A stretch of DNA of 64,000 bases, from assembly GCA_035235625.1 (NCBI GenBank), contig CP141149.1, positions 36,387,753 to 36,451,752 on the forward strand, given 5' to 3'. The translations under genes and the position numbers were made by a program. Position 1 is the stretch's first letter. Every line of letters begins with the position of its first letter. The DNA is from Saururus chinensis. Lineage: Eukaryota > Streptophyta > Magnoliopsida > Piperales > Saururaceae. The notes below the pieces were generated by a model that was not told the DNA's origin, searched no databases, and worked only from the letters and a program-made list of their open reading frames with translations. Positions 11,759-24,698 of this stretch are shown in pieces.

Positions 11759-14700
11759 ATGACTGGTAGCTCTCGCAGTCGCAGCAAAGTCCCCGCCCTC
11801 AGCCTTACCCCTGTTTTTGTTTCTTTCCTCCTTGTTCTGTCTGCCTCTTGTGTTTCCACGGAGACCGAGGGTCATAACCCGACAAATCAGACATTTGGCC
11901 GTGGGGAAGAACTGCTGAAGCTCAAGCGGATAAGTGCCCGTCTCAGTCTGATTAATAAGCCTTCTCTCAAAACCATTCAGGCGTGTTTCTAGTTACCCCC
12001 TGTCTGATCTTCTTTTGCTTGCTTAATTTTGTTTTGTTTTGTTTTTCCAAAGCAAATATTCTTACTTGTTCTAATTACATCATTGTATGTTTCTTGTAGA
12101 GTCCTGACGGTGATCTAATCGATTGCGTTTTATCACATCAACAGCCAGCTTTTGATCATCCCACACTGCGAGGACAGAAGCCAGTAATGGTAATTAAATA
12201 TTGGGACATCTTCTAAGGCTAAGATTGCATAGGAAGAGAAACAAAATTTAGCAGACAGCATAATTTAAATTATTTAAATCTTAACTATTGTAAATGTTGT
12301 GCGACGCTAATGAACGCAGGATCGTCCCACGAGACCCAAGGGTTACAATCGGACGGGAAGGGTTGCAGAGAAGTTTCAGCTATGGACAATTGGCGGAGAA
12401 ACGTGCCCAGAAGGAACGATCCCAATCAGGAGGACGGGGGAGGACGATTTGCTGAGAGCACGCTCCCTCAAGTGGTTCGGAAAAAAGGCAACCAGACAAG
12501 CAATGAGAGCTGTGAGGCGCGTGCGACGAGAATCCAGCAGCAGCGGCCATGAGGTACCTCCCTTTCAATTTCCATTATTAACTGCATCTTCTGCTTTCTT
12601 TTCTTTAGCTAGAGTTTCCACTTTCCTCATCAACAGTTTGACCTTCAATATTCCTCATTTCTATCAAAAAGAAACCTCCACAAGTGTTGTGAATTGAGAC
12701 TGGTACGTATAAAGAGATTAATACAGAACTACTTATGGACTTCTCTTCTTGAGTATGGATTTTAATATTTCGGCATGTACCTGTAGTTATTTTAATTATG
12801 AAAGTTTGCAAAAAGCTTCAATTTAAATAATACTCCATAATAGAAGATCATGAATGCTTTTTTTTTTTTTTTTTAAAAAAATGATCGGTAAGCAAGATTA
12901 TGAATGTTGGTACCCTGATTATAAGTTTAAAAAAACTTCCGGCCGGATACTAAGTTACTAACAAATATATTAAATTAAACAGGACAACTGCATCCCTATG
13001 AATCTGTCTGCATTTCACCTGCATGCCCAGCTGGATTAAAAGTTACGAGTTTATTTTTGTCCTTGGTTTAACAAGACTAGTGAATTAATTACCAAGTGCT
13101 CTACATGCACATACTCGTGTACGTAGCTTACGTATCGATGATGCACAACAGCATGCAGTTGGGTACGTGATGGGGGATCAGTATTATGGAGCCAAATCTA
13201 GTATTAGTGTGTGGAACCCACAGGTGAGCCAGGCCAACGAATTTAGCTTATCCCAGATGTGGGTCATCTCAGGCAACTTCGGCGACGACCTTAACAGCCT
13301 TGAAGCTGGCTGGCAGGTACGTAAATCCCACCCATTTTTTATCTTCAAATTTTCATTTATTTTTTTCTTCTATTTTATGTATTAAATATTTTCTCTGACT
13401 TATATTAATAGTTTTATTAATATAAGTAGTTAGATATTCAAAAAATATAATTATATATTAATATAGTAAGTAGTTCGTAGAATATCAACATGCATCTAAA
13501 TCATCAACTTATACACTTTGAACATTAATAATATGTACAATTTCCAAGAGGTTACCACTAAATCGGTCAGATAATGACGTTTGTTACCCATGTAGGTTAG
13601 CCCAGAATTATACGGAGATAATCGAGCTCGTTTCTTCACATATTGGACGGTAAGCTACTGCTGTTGTCTCTAGTTTGTCCCTGTAGCAGCTGCCATAACA
13701 AAACTAAGGGATTGATTAATTTCTTTAATTTTTTTTTAACTATGGGGCTATTTTCTTATGTAGTATTCCGTGCTTTAGTTTTTTTTTTACAAAAAAAAAT
13801 TTGCATGATGCTAGACGGACGCATATCGAGATACAGGATGCTACAACCTCCTCTGCTCCGGCTTTGTTCAGACCAACAACAGAATCGCCATTGGTGCTGC
13901 CATCTCTCCTACCTCAAGCTACAATGGCCAACAATTCGACATCACTCTTCTCATCTGGAAGGTACATGCGCGCAGTTTACCGCAAAATAATAATAATATA
14001 CATATGTACGTACACAAATATATAAAAGGATTATACATGATGCACACGTACGTATATATGGGCTAGCTGCGTGTACGTACATGTGAAACGCGGGGTGGGG
14101 CCCCTTATTCTTAAAGTATACAAGGCAACCAAGCTGGTTCTCACCTCACCTGAAAAGAAAATGTCAGAAGCCAGTCAATTGCGTCAGCCACCAAAGTCTA
14201 AATCTCATTCATGTCGTCGATAGAGAAATAGTCATATGACTGTAAGGTATGACATTTAATATGCATTATGACAATTAGCTTTAGTTCCAACCCCCCACCT
14301 ATCACATAGTTTGATTTTTATGTGTATTTTTTTTTCAACACTATAAATTTGCTTTTATTTGTCATTGGGCCCGCTTCTGTGGCTCAGAAAGTGGCTGCAC
14401 AGAGCGGTAAGCAGCAGCTGCTCCTAGCTTTAGCATCTGCATCGATCAGTTGACGACCTTGAGAGGCATCAGAAACAGTGCAGAGTGGGGCCGTGACACA
14501 AGTTTCGGTACGTGTCAAACAAATTAAAGCCTCCACACCACACGATTGGAGCCCATGCAGCCCGTCCAGGGTCGTATCCTGTATATGGTATGGTCTGGAC
14601 TCTGGCTAGAATAGAGGAGCATACCAAAGAGGTTGAGTGATGCTTGCCTGCAGGCCTGCAGGCTGCAGCCTCTAGTCTTTCTTGGGTGTACTATGTACTA

Positions 14701-15636
14701 TGAGGGGCAGGCCTCCCCCAGTCTTTACAAGAGGCCATAGCCCAGTATTATGAACCCTCAGTGGTCCGTGGAGTGGCACTGACCTGACTCCAGTTTTGTG
14801 CAACTTTGTGTGAGAGTCAGGACGCACTAGTACATGGCAACAGTAAGAGCAACTGCGGCAACCCCAACCAACTTTTTGACTCAAAACTGAAATGATAGTG
14901 GCCCCTTTAAAGTTAAAGTCAGCAAAAACATAAAAGACAGCTATTGCCCAGTGTCGTTAGACTATTTTTTGGATATATGTGAAAAAAAAAAACGAAAAAA
15001 AACTGGACAAGTTAAAAGAAAACGATGGTTGTGAATAAGCAGCAGGTCCTAATGAGACAGCAATTCTGCTTATTTTTTGATGTTGTGATGTGATGTGGTT
15101 AAAATGTTGTATATTTTTTTGTTAAGTTGTGATTAATTAAACTACTTGATATAGCGTTTTTCTTACGTTTAGGTTTTTTTTTTTTATTACATATAGTTAT
15201 TTATCTTTTTTGTTGTTGTTGTTGTTGTAACTATTGTGTATCTTACAAATATGAGCAGGACCCCAAGCACGGAAATTGGTGGCTAGAATTGGGGTCAGGG
15301 ACATTGGTGGGGTATTGGCCGGCGTCACTGTTCAGCAGGCTGAATAAGCAAGCGAGCATGGTCCAGTTTGGTGGGGAGATAGTGAACACGGGCACCTCAG
15401 GGTTTCACACTAGCACACAGATGGGCAACGGCCACTTTGCACAAGAAGGCTTCCGAAGGTCGTCCTATTTCCGGAACCTGCAAGTGGTTGACTGGGATAA
15501 TAACTTGATTCCTCCCTCTAATCTCCGCCACCTTGCTGACCATCCCAACTGCTACAACATCCAGGGAGCTTATAATCGCGTCTGGGGCAACTATTTCTAC
15601 TACGGCGGCCCGGGCAGGAACCCCAGATGCCCTTGA
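11759..15636 (+). CDS. Neprosin-domain glutamic peptidase precursor (DUF239), 7 exons
   Basis: Exons: 11759-11980, 12100-12189, 12320-12553, 13152-13316, 13596-13649, 13815-13961 and 15259-15636 (TGA). The product is 429 aa, normal for the family. The start at 11759 places a hydrophobic signal peptide (about residues 11-32) at the N-terminus; an upstream ATG at 11612 would bury it. An activation-peptide-like region follows ([20 protein letters not shown], then [10 protein letters not shown]). The C-terminal neprosin domain has [67 protein letters not shown] and [10 protein letters not shown], ending [14 protein letters not shown]. The two glutamates matching the catalytic pair of Nepenthes neprosin (family G3) are both present, about E233 in EAGW and E344 in GGE. 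A secreted, pro-domain-activated prolyl endopeptidase is the family inference; the plant substrate is unknown. The exon 1 junction needs a GC donor if SPDG is kept; a GT alternative (exon end 11982, next exon from 12102) gives APDG. Confidence 0.93.
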
Positions 15637-16796
15637 ACTTTTACGCTCAACCCATTTAATATTCTTTTCACTCATTTCAGGTGGGGACCGGGCCTGGGTT
15701 GGGGATGAATTATGAAAAAACAAAAGTCAATACAATGCATTTATTTTCGTCTTATTAGTTTTTTTTTCAAATCAATATTTTAGATTGGCTTTCAAGAAAA
15801 CCAGTTGGCTTCTTTTTCCAATCTCCCTTCTCCCTGTCCCCTCTACCTAACAGTGTATTGCACATTTTTATACTTCCACATGTACATTTAAATTATTAAT
15901 TAATTATAATAAATACATTATTACTATGAATTCTCTCTCTCTCTCATATGTACAAGTCAAATTAATATGCAAAAGTACTAAATTTCAAGCTTATTATTAC
16001 TATGCTCGGTTTGCCACCAACGTGGTTCATATCTTGATTTATTGAGTATTTATTGAGTACACTTGATGTGCGTAGGTGGGAAGTAATTTTTATACTCTTT
16101 ATTAACAACGTGCCCAGAGTAAGGATCGTATGAGAGTCATTCATCCATAAGATTGATGGCACACACTAGTTCCTTACCCTGAGCCTTGAGTACCATCGAT
16201 CTCAAATACTAAAGGCCCCTATATATTCCTTACACGCATTAAAAATGTTTTGGTGTAGGTATTGCACCTAATAAATAAAAAGTCTAGCACTCAATGTTCG
16301 TATATATAGATAGATAAATGATGTAGGTGGGGCGTTGCGTTTTACTTGGCCTTTGCCGCCGTCAGCTCGGTAATGTAATTTGCTACTCCTGCATCCTTCA
16401 TCTGTCCTGTAAGGTGACGGTTAACGATGTGTACATGCATTTATCTATAGGGTAGCCTGAGACATTATGGTAGGGGCCAAGTTTTACCATTTAAGATATA
16501 AGAGTTGTATTTATAAAAGGGAAACATATCACTCTTAGACAGAACTAAGAGCCTAGTAGCCGCTTTATGGGAAAATTTATTGGATGCGCTTATATATATG
16601 TACGGAGAAAATTGTATTCAAACACCAACTCGTTAGTTTTTTTATGTGGGACCATATATTACTGGATGTGTCCAATACAAACTGGTGTTGAAGACTTGCA
16701 TAAAGTGTTGAGAGAGAGAGAAAAGTAAAAGAGACTCGTGAATAATGCCGGATTATAGAACAAAGGATAATAATTTTTTTACTAACAAAACCTAAT

Positions 16797-16889
16797 ACAA
16801 AATTTTAATTGGAGGGTGAAAATGAATCTCCCAGCTGTCAGGTGAGGCCTATGAGGCCTATTTTTCCATGTCCAATTAAAATTTGATGT
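16797..16889. repeat. Small inverted repeat (foldback)
   Basis: Left arm AAAATTTTAATTGGA and right arm TCCAATTAAAATTTGATG are separated by about 57 bp that includes GAGGCCTATGAGGCCTA. Perhaps a MITE remnant; no clear target duplication. Confidence 0.35.
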
Positions 16890-17256
16890 AAAGTTTCATT
16901 GGACAGAGTAATCCAACAACAAACTACACCCATAAACATTAAATAGTTGGCCCCAGGACCAACCAACGTTCTTATCGTCGTAGCAACGTTTTAATTCTCT
17001 ATTTATTGGTGACCGGACAACTTATTAATATGGCATAAGTGCTACCACGTGTTCTTGCTTGTAGCTTCAAGTGCAAAGCATGGAAAAAATTAGCTTCTTT
17101 CCGTTCAACCAACGTGTTATCGTCCATTAATGTCAATCCCCAACTGAAACAATTCAATATATTTCTTACTACTCATTGTGTTTGAATGCTTGTTCTGTAC
17201 CTTGTTTTCATCCAAAAATTGTCACTTTTCTAATTTTTGCCCACAAAGGTGCAAAT

Positions 17257-17257
17257 A

Positions 17258-17297
<40 letters not shown>
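17257..17297. repeat. (AAT)n microsatellite
   Basis: About 13 uninterrupted ATA/AAT triplets in intergenic DNA, flanked by AAATAAAT and AGCACC. Confidence 0.9.
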
Positions 17298-17824
17298 GCA
17301 CCATTTTAGCAACTGCACAATACATGTTATTCAAGGGGCATATTGCTTTTGAGTAACACAAAAAGTCAAATCAAAACACAATTGCGAGTGAGTCAAAACT
17401 CATATTAACTATTTTCTATTAGTGCCCTGGCTCACACGGTTGTAAGTGACAAGGAACTTATAGTAACTTTTTTCTACTACTACTGAAACTAGGCTGGGGC
17501 AAGGTAGGCAAAAGCTTAGCCCTAACCAACTATAAAAAAATATATTCTATATTTTTGATAAAAAGTAATTTTTAATATAAAGTTTTTGACCCATAAATGG
17601 GGCCTTCTAGGCCAAAGATCAAAGGCCGAAATGTGATCTTTCACAGTAAACTAGGATTGACTTGCAAACTTCTCTTATACTTCTAATTAAATAAAAATAA
17701 TTTTTTTATACTTGTGGCCAAGCCAAACCGGCAGGTCTTTTTTTTGCCTCCAAGCCCCCCGCATGAACCTATTTAAGACGGGCTTGAAAATTTCAAACCT
17801 TTTGCTTGAATTCTTTGAAAATGG

Positions 17825-19160
17825 CTATATACACCTCTCAGTACCCCGTTTGAGATAAAAATTTAGTTACTTTCAAGTTTCTCCACTACTCCATATGCCC
17901 CCCAAGAAATTTCCCATCTTATTACCCCAAATAAACCTACAGAATAGTGTCAATGACGTATTGTATCCTCTCCTCATCTCCTGTTGTTGGTGGCTATCTT
18001 CTCTGAGTTCACCCCGGCGAAGCTTTGGAAAGTAGCGGTTTTTTATTTCTTAATCTCATTCCAAATGTAGAAAATCCAAACGAACCAGTTCCAATTTGAA
18101 ATTCATGATTACATGGCGCTAAGAAAAACTAGAAACCAGTGAATATTTTGATTGCATGTGCTTAGAAAAATGCAAAAAAATTTGGAAGAACTTCTAGGAA
18201 TTCTTTTCACCATTGATTAGGCATTCACATTCACTATTTTTTCTGGGTTTTTTTTTAGAAAGTTCTTAATTTTTATGAAAATGGGTGTGGTTATAGCATT
18301 TGTTATTCGGTTCTTGAATATTGGTCATGTTCTTAATCATATGGTAGGCGCCCCACCGTGAGAGCATATGGCTTGCATTGGAGCCCCAAGAATCCTTCTG
18401 GAACTGTTCTCACGGTGGGTGCCCCCCAATAGATTATAAAGTATTATACAGTGGGTGCCTACCGAGAGAGCGGATGGCCTGCAATGGAGGCCCAACAATC
18501 CTTTTAGAACTGCTCTCACGGTGGGTGCCCCCCGGAAGATTTTAAAGTATTATACAGTATGTACCCACCGAGAGAGCAAATGACTTGCATTGGAACCTTA
18601 AGAGTCCTTCTAAAACTGCTTTCACAATGGGCACCTCCCAACAGATTACAAAATATCATATGGTGGGTTCCCACCGAGAGAGCAGATGGCCTGTAATGGA
18701 GCGGCTATCCTTTTGGAACTACTCTCAAGGTGGGTGCCTCCCAACAAATTACATAAAAGTATACGAAAGGTGCCCACCGAGAGAGCAGAAGTTTTTAATT
18801 AAAGCCACAATATTGTTTCTAGAATTGCTCTCACTGTGGGTGCCCCCCAACAGATTACATGGATGCATACAGTGGGTGCCCACCGAGAGTGCATATGTTT
18901 TTAATTAGTGCCCCAACATTATTTTTAAAATTACTCTCATGATGTAGGCCCCCCGATGTGTTAGATAGAAGCATTAGAAGCACATGGTGGGTGCCCATCG
19001 AAAGAGCACATGGGGTACACAATAAGCAAGTAAAAAGGGTAGTAAAAAAAAACTCAATTAAAATTCAAGTTAGGGGTACATTTGAAAAAAATTTATAAAC
19101 TACCGTGGGGTAAGGGAGATACAGGGTATATAGGGGTGTAGATAGATGCATTCAAATTCT
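17825..19160. mobile_element. Probable TIR element carrying a tandem array
   Basis: The left edge (GGCTATATACACCTCTCAG) and the reverse complement of the right edge (ATCTATCTACACCCCTATA) align without gaps for about 33 bp at roughly 70% identity, both leading to ACCCC-rich sequence. Between them are the ~106-bp repeats and no transposase frame. No convincing target duplication was found, so superfamily (perhaps Mutator-like) and exact ends are uncertain. Confidence 0.4.
18341..19020. repeat. Array of ~106-bp repeats, each with an internal inverted repeat
   Basis: Anchor sequence CACCGAGAGAGC (or a variant) recurs near 18355, 18461, 18567, 18673, 18776, 18882 and 18997: five steps of 103-106 bp and a last, more diverged step of about 115. 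Every unit also holds GCTCTCACGGTGGGTGCC, roughly the reverse complement of its start, so each could fold into a hairpin. Units drift progressively at the right end. Confidence 0.8.
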
Positions 19161-19888
19161 TTTTGCTTTTAAAACCCGTTGTAAGCCAGTTATGGCCGGC
19201 CTACTCTTTCACTGCTACGCCATGCCTTGTCAATGGGATCGGCATTTTGGATGGACGTTCGCAGCCACTTGACCACACACACGGCTAAAACACCAAATCA
19301 ATTATCAGGTACGAATGGCAAGTTTCTAGTTCCCATGTGATTATGTGGATTATGTCCAAGAGCAGAGCAGAGCCTCACACATCATAAGATGAAAGCAAGA
19401 GACTTGACGAGTTCAGGCAAACCAAGCTAAGGAGATGGCAGGAAACCTCCCAGCCAAACCATTATCAGACCCAATACTCGAAAAGGAATGTCCCGCAGAG
19501 CTCACACGAGTCATATGACCGAGCTTAGCTGGACCATCCATACGGCCATCCTAACCTGTCCGCAAACTTAACATACACCGCTATTTCCAGGACTTATTTC
19601 AATCTCAGTAAATGATTCAGCCTATGACGCATAATAGAGACTCAGAAGCAACGTGATAGAGCAAATGCCGTAGCACCTCAGCCCTCATAATGATCACAAG
19701 GTGGATAAAAAGGATAGGGTACTCAAAATATTCTTGAAGCATTTCCAATGGGCTACCACCATGAAAAAACAAAATACGGTGGTCTCATGCCCCTTTCATT
19801 TGACAAGAACGCAAAAACTGGCTACATGCAAAGGAAGAAATAATTTTATGTTTGTGTTTTATTTTATAATGTTCTCATAGAAAAGCAA

Positions 19889-22697
19889 TCATTCAGCACA
19901 GACCTGATCTAGCGCATCTTTAACTGAGTGACTGACCTCCACATTCTCCATCTTTAATCTACGCTTCATTAGTGGATTCTTCTTTCTTGCAGCTGCGTAC
20001 GTCCGTATCAAGCTTTCAAACACCTGCTCTCCCTTCTCACATTCAGCCTTGTCCAAAACCTCCACAAAAGCTTCGGCACCACCGACATCTTTATCTTTCT
20101 CAAATTGCAACATCACTTTCAATACAATATCTGCTGGTGGACACCATTTTCTCCCATTTCCCCTTCCTGTTTCAACAGCTTTGGCAATGCACTCGGCAGT
20201 CCCATTTGCATTCTCTTTCCTCAAGTAATAATCCATGAAAATCTCCCAGGTTTTTGCATTAGGCTTAGCACCTCTATTCCTCGCTCGTTTTCTCAGTTCC
20301 TTTGCCCTGTCTATAAAATCTACTTTGGCATATGCTCCAATCAAAACATTTGTAACACGTATGTCATAAACTGAACATGAAGATTCCCATTCCTTGAAAC
20401 ATTTTTCAGCACCAGGTAAATCATTCAAATTTACCAAAACCTGAATCATATTAAGGTAGCTTATGTTTGCCATTTTTGGAAATGCAAGCTTCAAAGACCG
20501 CCAAACTCTATAGACTTGCAACAAATTCCCAGTGCGTCCATATAAAGTGATAAGAAACTGAAAAGCCCCAAGATCCCTTTGCTTGTTTCTCTCTTCCAGT
20601 TCTCTTAGCGCCATTTCAGCCTTTTCAAACATGCCAGCATCTACATATATTGATGCAAGATTACTGTATGTTGTCCAATCACCAGTAACTCGACCGTCTC
20701 TTTTCATCTCCTCAATTACTCTTTCGACCCCAATAATGTCATTAGCAGCAGCAAGAGCTCTCATCCACACATTATATGTGTAACTATCTGGCATCACATC
20801 AGAAGCCTTCATTTCCTGTATCAGCGCTGGAATTTTTTCATGTTGGCTAGTTTTTGTGTATAGGGTCATCAAACTGTTGTAGGCCATGGATGTTGAAGCA
20901 AAACGAAGTTCCTTCATCTTTTCCATGAGGGATTCTGCCTTCTCCGTCATTAATTCCTTGCAATAGCAGTTGAGAAGTGAACCATAAGAAAGATGATTTT
21001 TTGCTGGCTCTGGGAGTTCCATGAAGTACTTCTCTGCAGCTGGAATACCCTTCACTTTGGCCACAAGATCAAGATGAATTGCTTGATCACTCAACGTCAA
21101 GTTCATTCCTCTCTTTGCCATTGCCTCTGACAGCTGCAAACAATATATTATAACCAGTTTCACATAACTATGGGTAGCAATAAGTGATAAAAAAACTGGA
21201 GAAGAAGATTTACACAGTTACCCTCAAAGCAATCAACACAATCTCTAAACTCTGGCCCTTTTTTTTTGTCACCAATTTACATACAATACTCTATCAAATT
21301 ACAGTGTATTTGTGTCAAAAGAAGCATATACTCCCTTCAATCATATTAATAGTCCCATTTCATGTTATCCTTCTCATAATTATTAGTGGATGGAGTACAA
21401 TGGGTTAGTAAATAGAGTTAAAAGGTTAGTTGATTGGCATTCTTAAATTTTACCCTTTTTTTTCAAATGGGGCTATTAATATAGGATAGAGAGAGTATTT
21501 GTCTACTATGAACTTTGAACCTCCTACTTCAAAAAAGAGCTTGTAGGGAAATATTTTAATACGTCTTATCTGCTCCATGATTAATTTTAAAACTTTTAGC
21601 GACTTCAGTACCTGCTATGTTGTTTATAATCACCAGTAGTGAGCCTATTTTCTGAATTTTTTCCCCTGGGCAACATCACTTATGAATAAACATAAAACTA
21701 ATACTCCTTTACACAAGTAAATACAGCTGAGTGTTAACAAAGACTATTTGTGTAGTCAACAGTTGCGGAAAATATTTATATAGCCACCTGAAGACAGCTG
21801 AGGTGGTAGGGCATTGTAGTTACGATATTGAAAAGTGAACATGGAAAAACCATGGCAAAATTTGAAAGTGAAGAGCAGCATTCCTCACGGTTGAGTAATA
21901 CGTATGGAAAGAAATCAGAAGGGCATGCTTAGCAACTCTAATCCATTTATTCGATGCAGCCACACAGTGACTAAACACATTGGAGTTTCTGGCCGGGATT
22001 TAGTGATGGATAGCAATAAGTTAGCCGCATTGTTTCAGAAATGAACTTCAGTCGGAGATTCCAAAAATCATTAACAAAAACTAACGAGCTTATACACAGT
22101 GTCGTCATCAACTACAAAGTTTTATTCTGCAGTAAGAAAACATCCCGATTACCTCGAAGACACTGGCACTATGGGTGAGTCCTTAATACACCGACAGTGG
22201 ACCATGCTAGTGCACAACATTGCAGTGTCACATCAACTGAAACACCAATCTTAAATTCTCATACATTACATCCAACACCATATCTAAGAAGTGAACGGCA
22301 ATAAGATAATTTTAATTAAAAAAAGGTACAAAAAAGAGAAGGGAAGATAACTAATCAGGTTATTCAGACACTTGAATCCCAAATGATGGAGTGAAATGAA
22401 TGTGCTGCTACATACGGAAAATAGAAGTAAACGACCTCCGGAAAATCAGACAAGTAAATTAAGGACCTTTAAGGCGGAGTCGTAGCGCTTGCGCTGGCGG
22501 AGCTTCTTGAGGGAGAGACCGACCTCCCATTTGTACACGAGTTTGCGGCTGTCGAGGAAGTGTTTGAGCTCTGTTCGGACGCTGTGGTCGGAGCTGCCCT
22601 CCCGGAAGAGCCGCTTGTAGAGCGCCTCCTCCAAATATTTCTTCCCCCGCCGCACCACCGACTGCCGGCTCACGTTCGGCAGCTGCAACTGCGCCAT
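19889..22697 (-). CDS. P-class pentatricopeptide repeat protein, At1g60770-like
   Basis: Two exons on the - strand: 22697-22467 (77 codons) and 21133-19889 (414 codons plus stop). The 1.33-kb intron has donor AAAG|GT and acceptor TTTGCAG|CTG, giving 491 aa. The sequence follows Arabidopsis At1g60770 almost end to end: KKYLEEALYKRLF, KWEVGLSLKKLR, SDQAIHLDLVAKVKGI, LSYGSLLNCYCKEL, MAYNSLMTLYTKT, PDSYTYNVWMRALAA, DWTTYSNLASIYVDAG, AFQFLITLYGRTG, ISYLNMIQVLVNLNDLPGA, NAKTWEIFMDYY and RRLKMENVEVSHSVKDAL. Tandem 35-aa helical-pair PPR motifs fill residues ~110-450, with no E or DYW editing domain. P-class proteins bind organellar RNA for stability, splicing or translation. The basic N-terminus fits organelle (probably mitochondrial) import; its RNA target cannot be read from sequence. 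A MITE lies in the intron. No TATA box is evident upstream. Confidence 0.95.
21331..21495. mobile_element. Stowaway-like MITE in the PPR gene intron
   Basis: 165 bp with TA flanks (21329-21330 and 21496-21497). The left end CTCCCTTCAATCATATTAAT and the right end GGATAGAGAGAG, with the inner block AAATGGGGCTATTAATATAG, match the family seen in the GT14 introns. Confidence 0.75.
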
Positions 22698-22932
22698 CTA
22701 CCCCCCAAGAATTCGCTCCCGCAGCAGAGTTTCTTCACACCGGGAAATCCTCTCCTGCGACCGTAGGGCTGGGAATCGGGGGTCGGGTCAAATCGGGAAT
22801 CCACTTATACACTGAGTCGGGTCGAACTTAGGGTAACCCTTCTATGTTTTGTCACTTAATTTTTTAATTTTATATTTTTATCTTTACTTAGTTAAATATA
22901 AAGAATTTTGATATGTTATAATATTATAAATA

Positions 22933-23035
22933 CTCCCTTTGTCTTATTTTAATAGCTCTATTTTTATTTTTTATCATTTTTATCTTCCGTGAGTCTCATC
23001 TAAGTATTAGCTTAATAAAAATAAGAATTATTATT
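22933..23035. mobile_element. Truncated Stowaway-like MITE
   Basis: Starts after TA with CTCCCTTTGTCTTATTTTAA and the family block TAGCTCTATTTTT. The opposite terminus is missing, so the right edge is approximate. Confidence 0.5.
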
Positions 23036-23039
23036 ATGA

Positions 23040-23626
23040 GGAGGAGAAGAAAAGAACATTCATCGTGGAGCTGTCTTCAAAAGTGCGTTATGGGTATAGC
23101 GAGCAAGAGGAGCAGAGATGGAGATTGTGTTGATCGTGATGCAGCACGGGGACAGGGTCGACATGGCAGAGCCACTATGGGTCAGCACGGCTCCCTGACC
23201 GTGGGACCCACCCCTCACCGATGCTAGCCGGATGAGGGCCTGGTCCACTAGCCGGAAACTCCGCAACTGTTAGCCCCTCCACTTTTTGCATGGACAAGGG
23301 GGCGGCTACCCCCTATACTTGGCAGTGGACAACTAAGTTGGCTTGGGTGATGTACAACCTAAGTAGCCCCTTAGGCACAGATGGATGCTTAGAGCAGCGT
23401 GGGAGCGGTTCCGGATGCGTACTCGCTTTGCAGAGCAGGCTAAGGTAGAGTCCCTCTGCGGGCAGGACTCTAAGTGGCATGCCGGGTGCCACAACCCCTT
23501 AGGGACGGACTCCTAGGGGCGCTAAGACACAGAGAGGCAGCACAACCCAACTCCTAGTGCGAATAGGAGACGATGCACAGGTTTCCCTAGATATAAGAAC
23601 TTTAGAGGCAGTAGGGCGCTAAACTC
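23040..23626. other. GC-rich non-coding block, possible LTR remnant
   Basis: Higher GC than its surroundings and no convincing frame. Near its right end CTCCTAGTGCGAATAGGAG followed by CTAGATATAAGAAC resembles a motif near 26920-26970 (ACTCCTAGTGCGAAACAG, then TATATATAGGGAG). The two may be copies of one LTR family, or one element split by the TTA-flanked insertion at 23630-26815. Confidence 0.3.
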
Positions 23627-24698
23627 TTAGGGTCCGTTTGTTTCGGCTGAATCTGAATCTAGAAAGTTATCTTAATTAACTGAAAAGTTAATTATTTAAT
23701 TTAACTGAATCTGTAACTGAATTAGCTAATTTAAAACTAAATCTGGAGCTGAATTAGCTGAATTTAAATCGGAATCGAGAGACGTTTATAAACTGGTTAA
23801 GACGTTCATAAATGATCAAAAACTGAAACTTGCATCTTTAATTTAAGTTTCCTGCAGTGGATGCAGTCGTCGCACTTTCTTTGCATTAGCACTCACAATC
23901 TATCAAAACAATTAGAACATACAAAAAACACTGACAAACAAATGAACACACACATACACATGTACGCACATGCACAGACGAGAGAGAGAGAGACATTTTA
24001 CAAATATTTACAAGATGAGATGATGATTTAAGAGCCTCTGCTATCAACATGTTGTCCAGTACTAGTTTTCTCATCTTCTTGAAAGATGCAATAAGTCCAA
24101 TAGGAACTGCAATCATAAAACAAAACCCTTCATTCAAACAGGAGGAAAATTTTCCTCTTTACTCACAAAATAAAAAAGAAAAAAAACAGATTAGAATATG
24201 TTTCCTGAGCTATACATTATTCTTATGACCTCTTGAAGTCAAAAAATTACACAGTCCTTGAGTAACTTCTTTATCATTTTCAATTTCATATAAACCAACT
24301 TTAAAAAATGTTTGTACAGTGGACCTTATTACATGTTAGCAGGGAGCTGAAGAGTGAGAAGATTTGCTATGAAGATCAGCAAGAAAATTTTTTCTTCATA
24401 TTAAAGACATTGGAGCACAAAATTTTTGACAAAGATTGAACCAAAGTTACCTCGTCAACTCTTACAAATGCATTAGAAGCAGATAAATAGAAAGCAACAA
24501 AAATTTTGGACCTGAACTGGATTTTTTGGTATTCCAAAGAAATTTGAGGGAAAATACCATAAGGCAAAAAGACATGAAAAATTGAGATATTTGGAACTGA
24601 TAACAAGCTACGGCCAAAGTAGATTGAGCTGTTATTAGATTGCCTTCATATACACAATTCTGCAATGCAATACCTAATATTGACTTTGAACCCAATAG

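Larger units (their letters stand above)
15637..19888. other. Intergenic spacer with repeats, no gene
   Basis: It contains the 3' flanks of two convergent genes (neprosin on +, PPR on -), an (AAT)n microsatellite, a small foldback, and a probable TIR element carrying a 106-bp tandem array. Open frames at 18337-18519 and 18585-18908 fall in the array and are not genes. Confidence 0.6.

Noticed and set aside
18585..18908. 107-codon ORF
   Set aside because: Falls within the 106-bp tandem array; repeats its own sequence.
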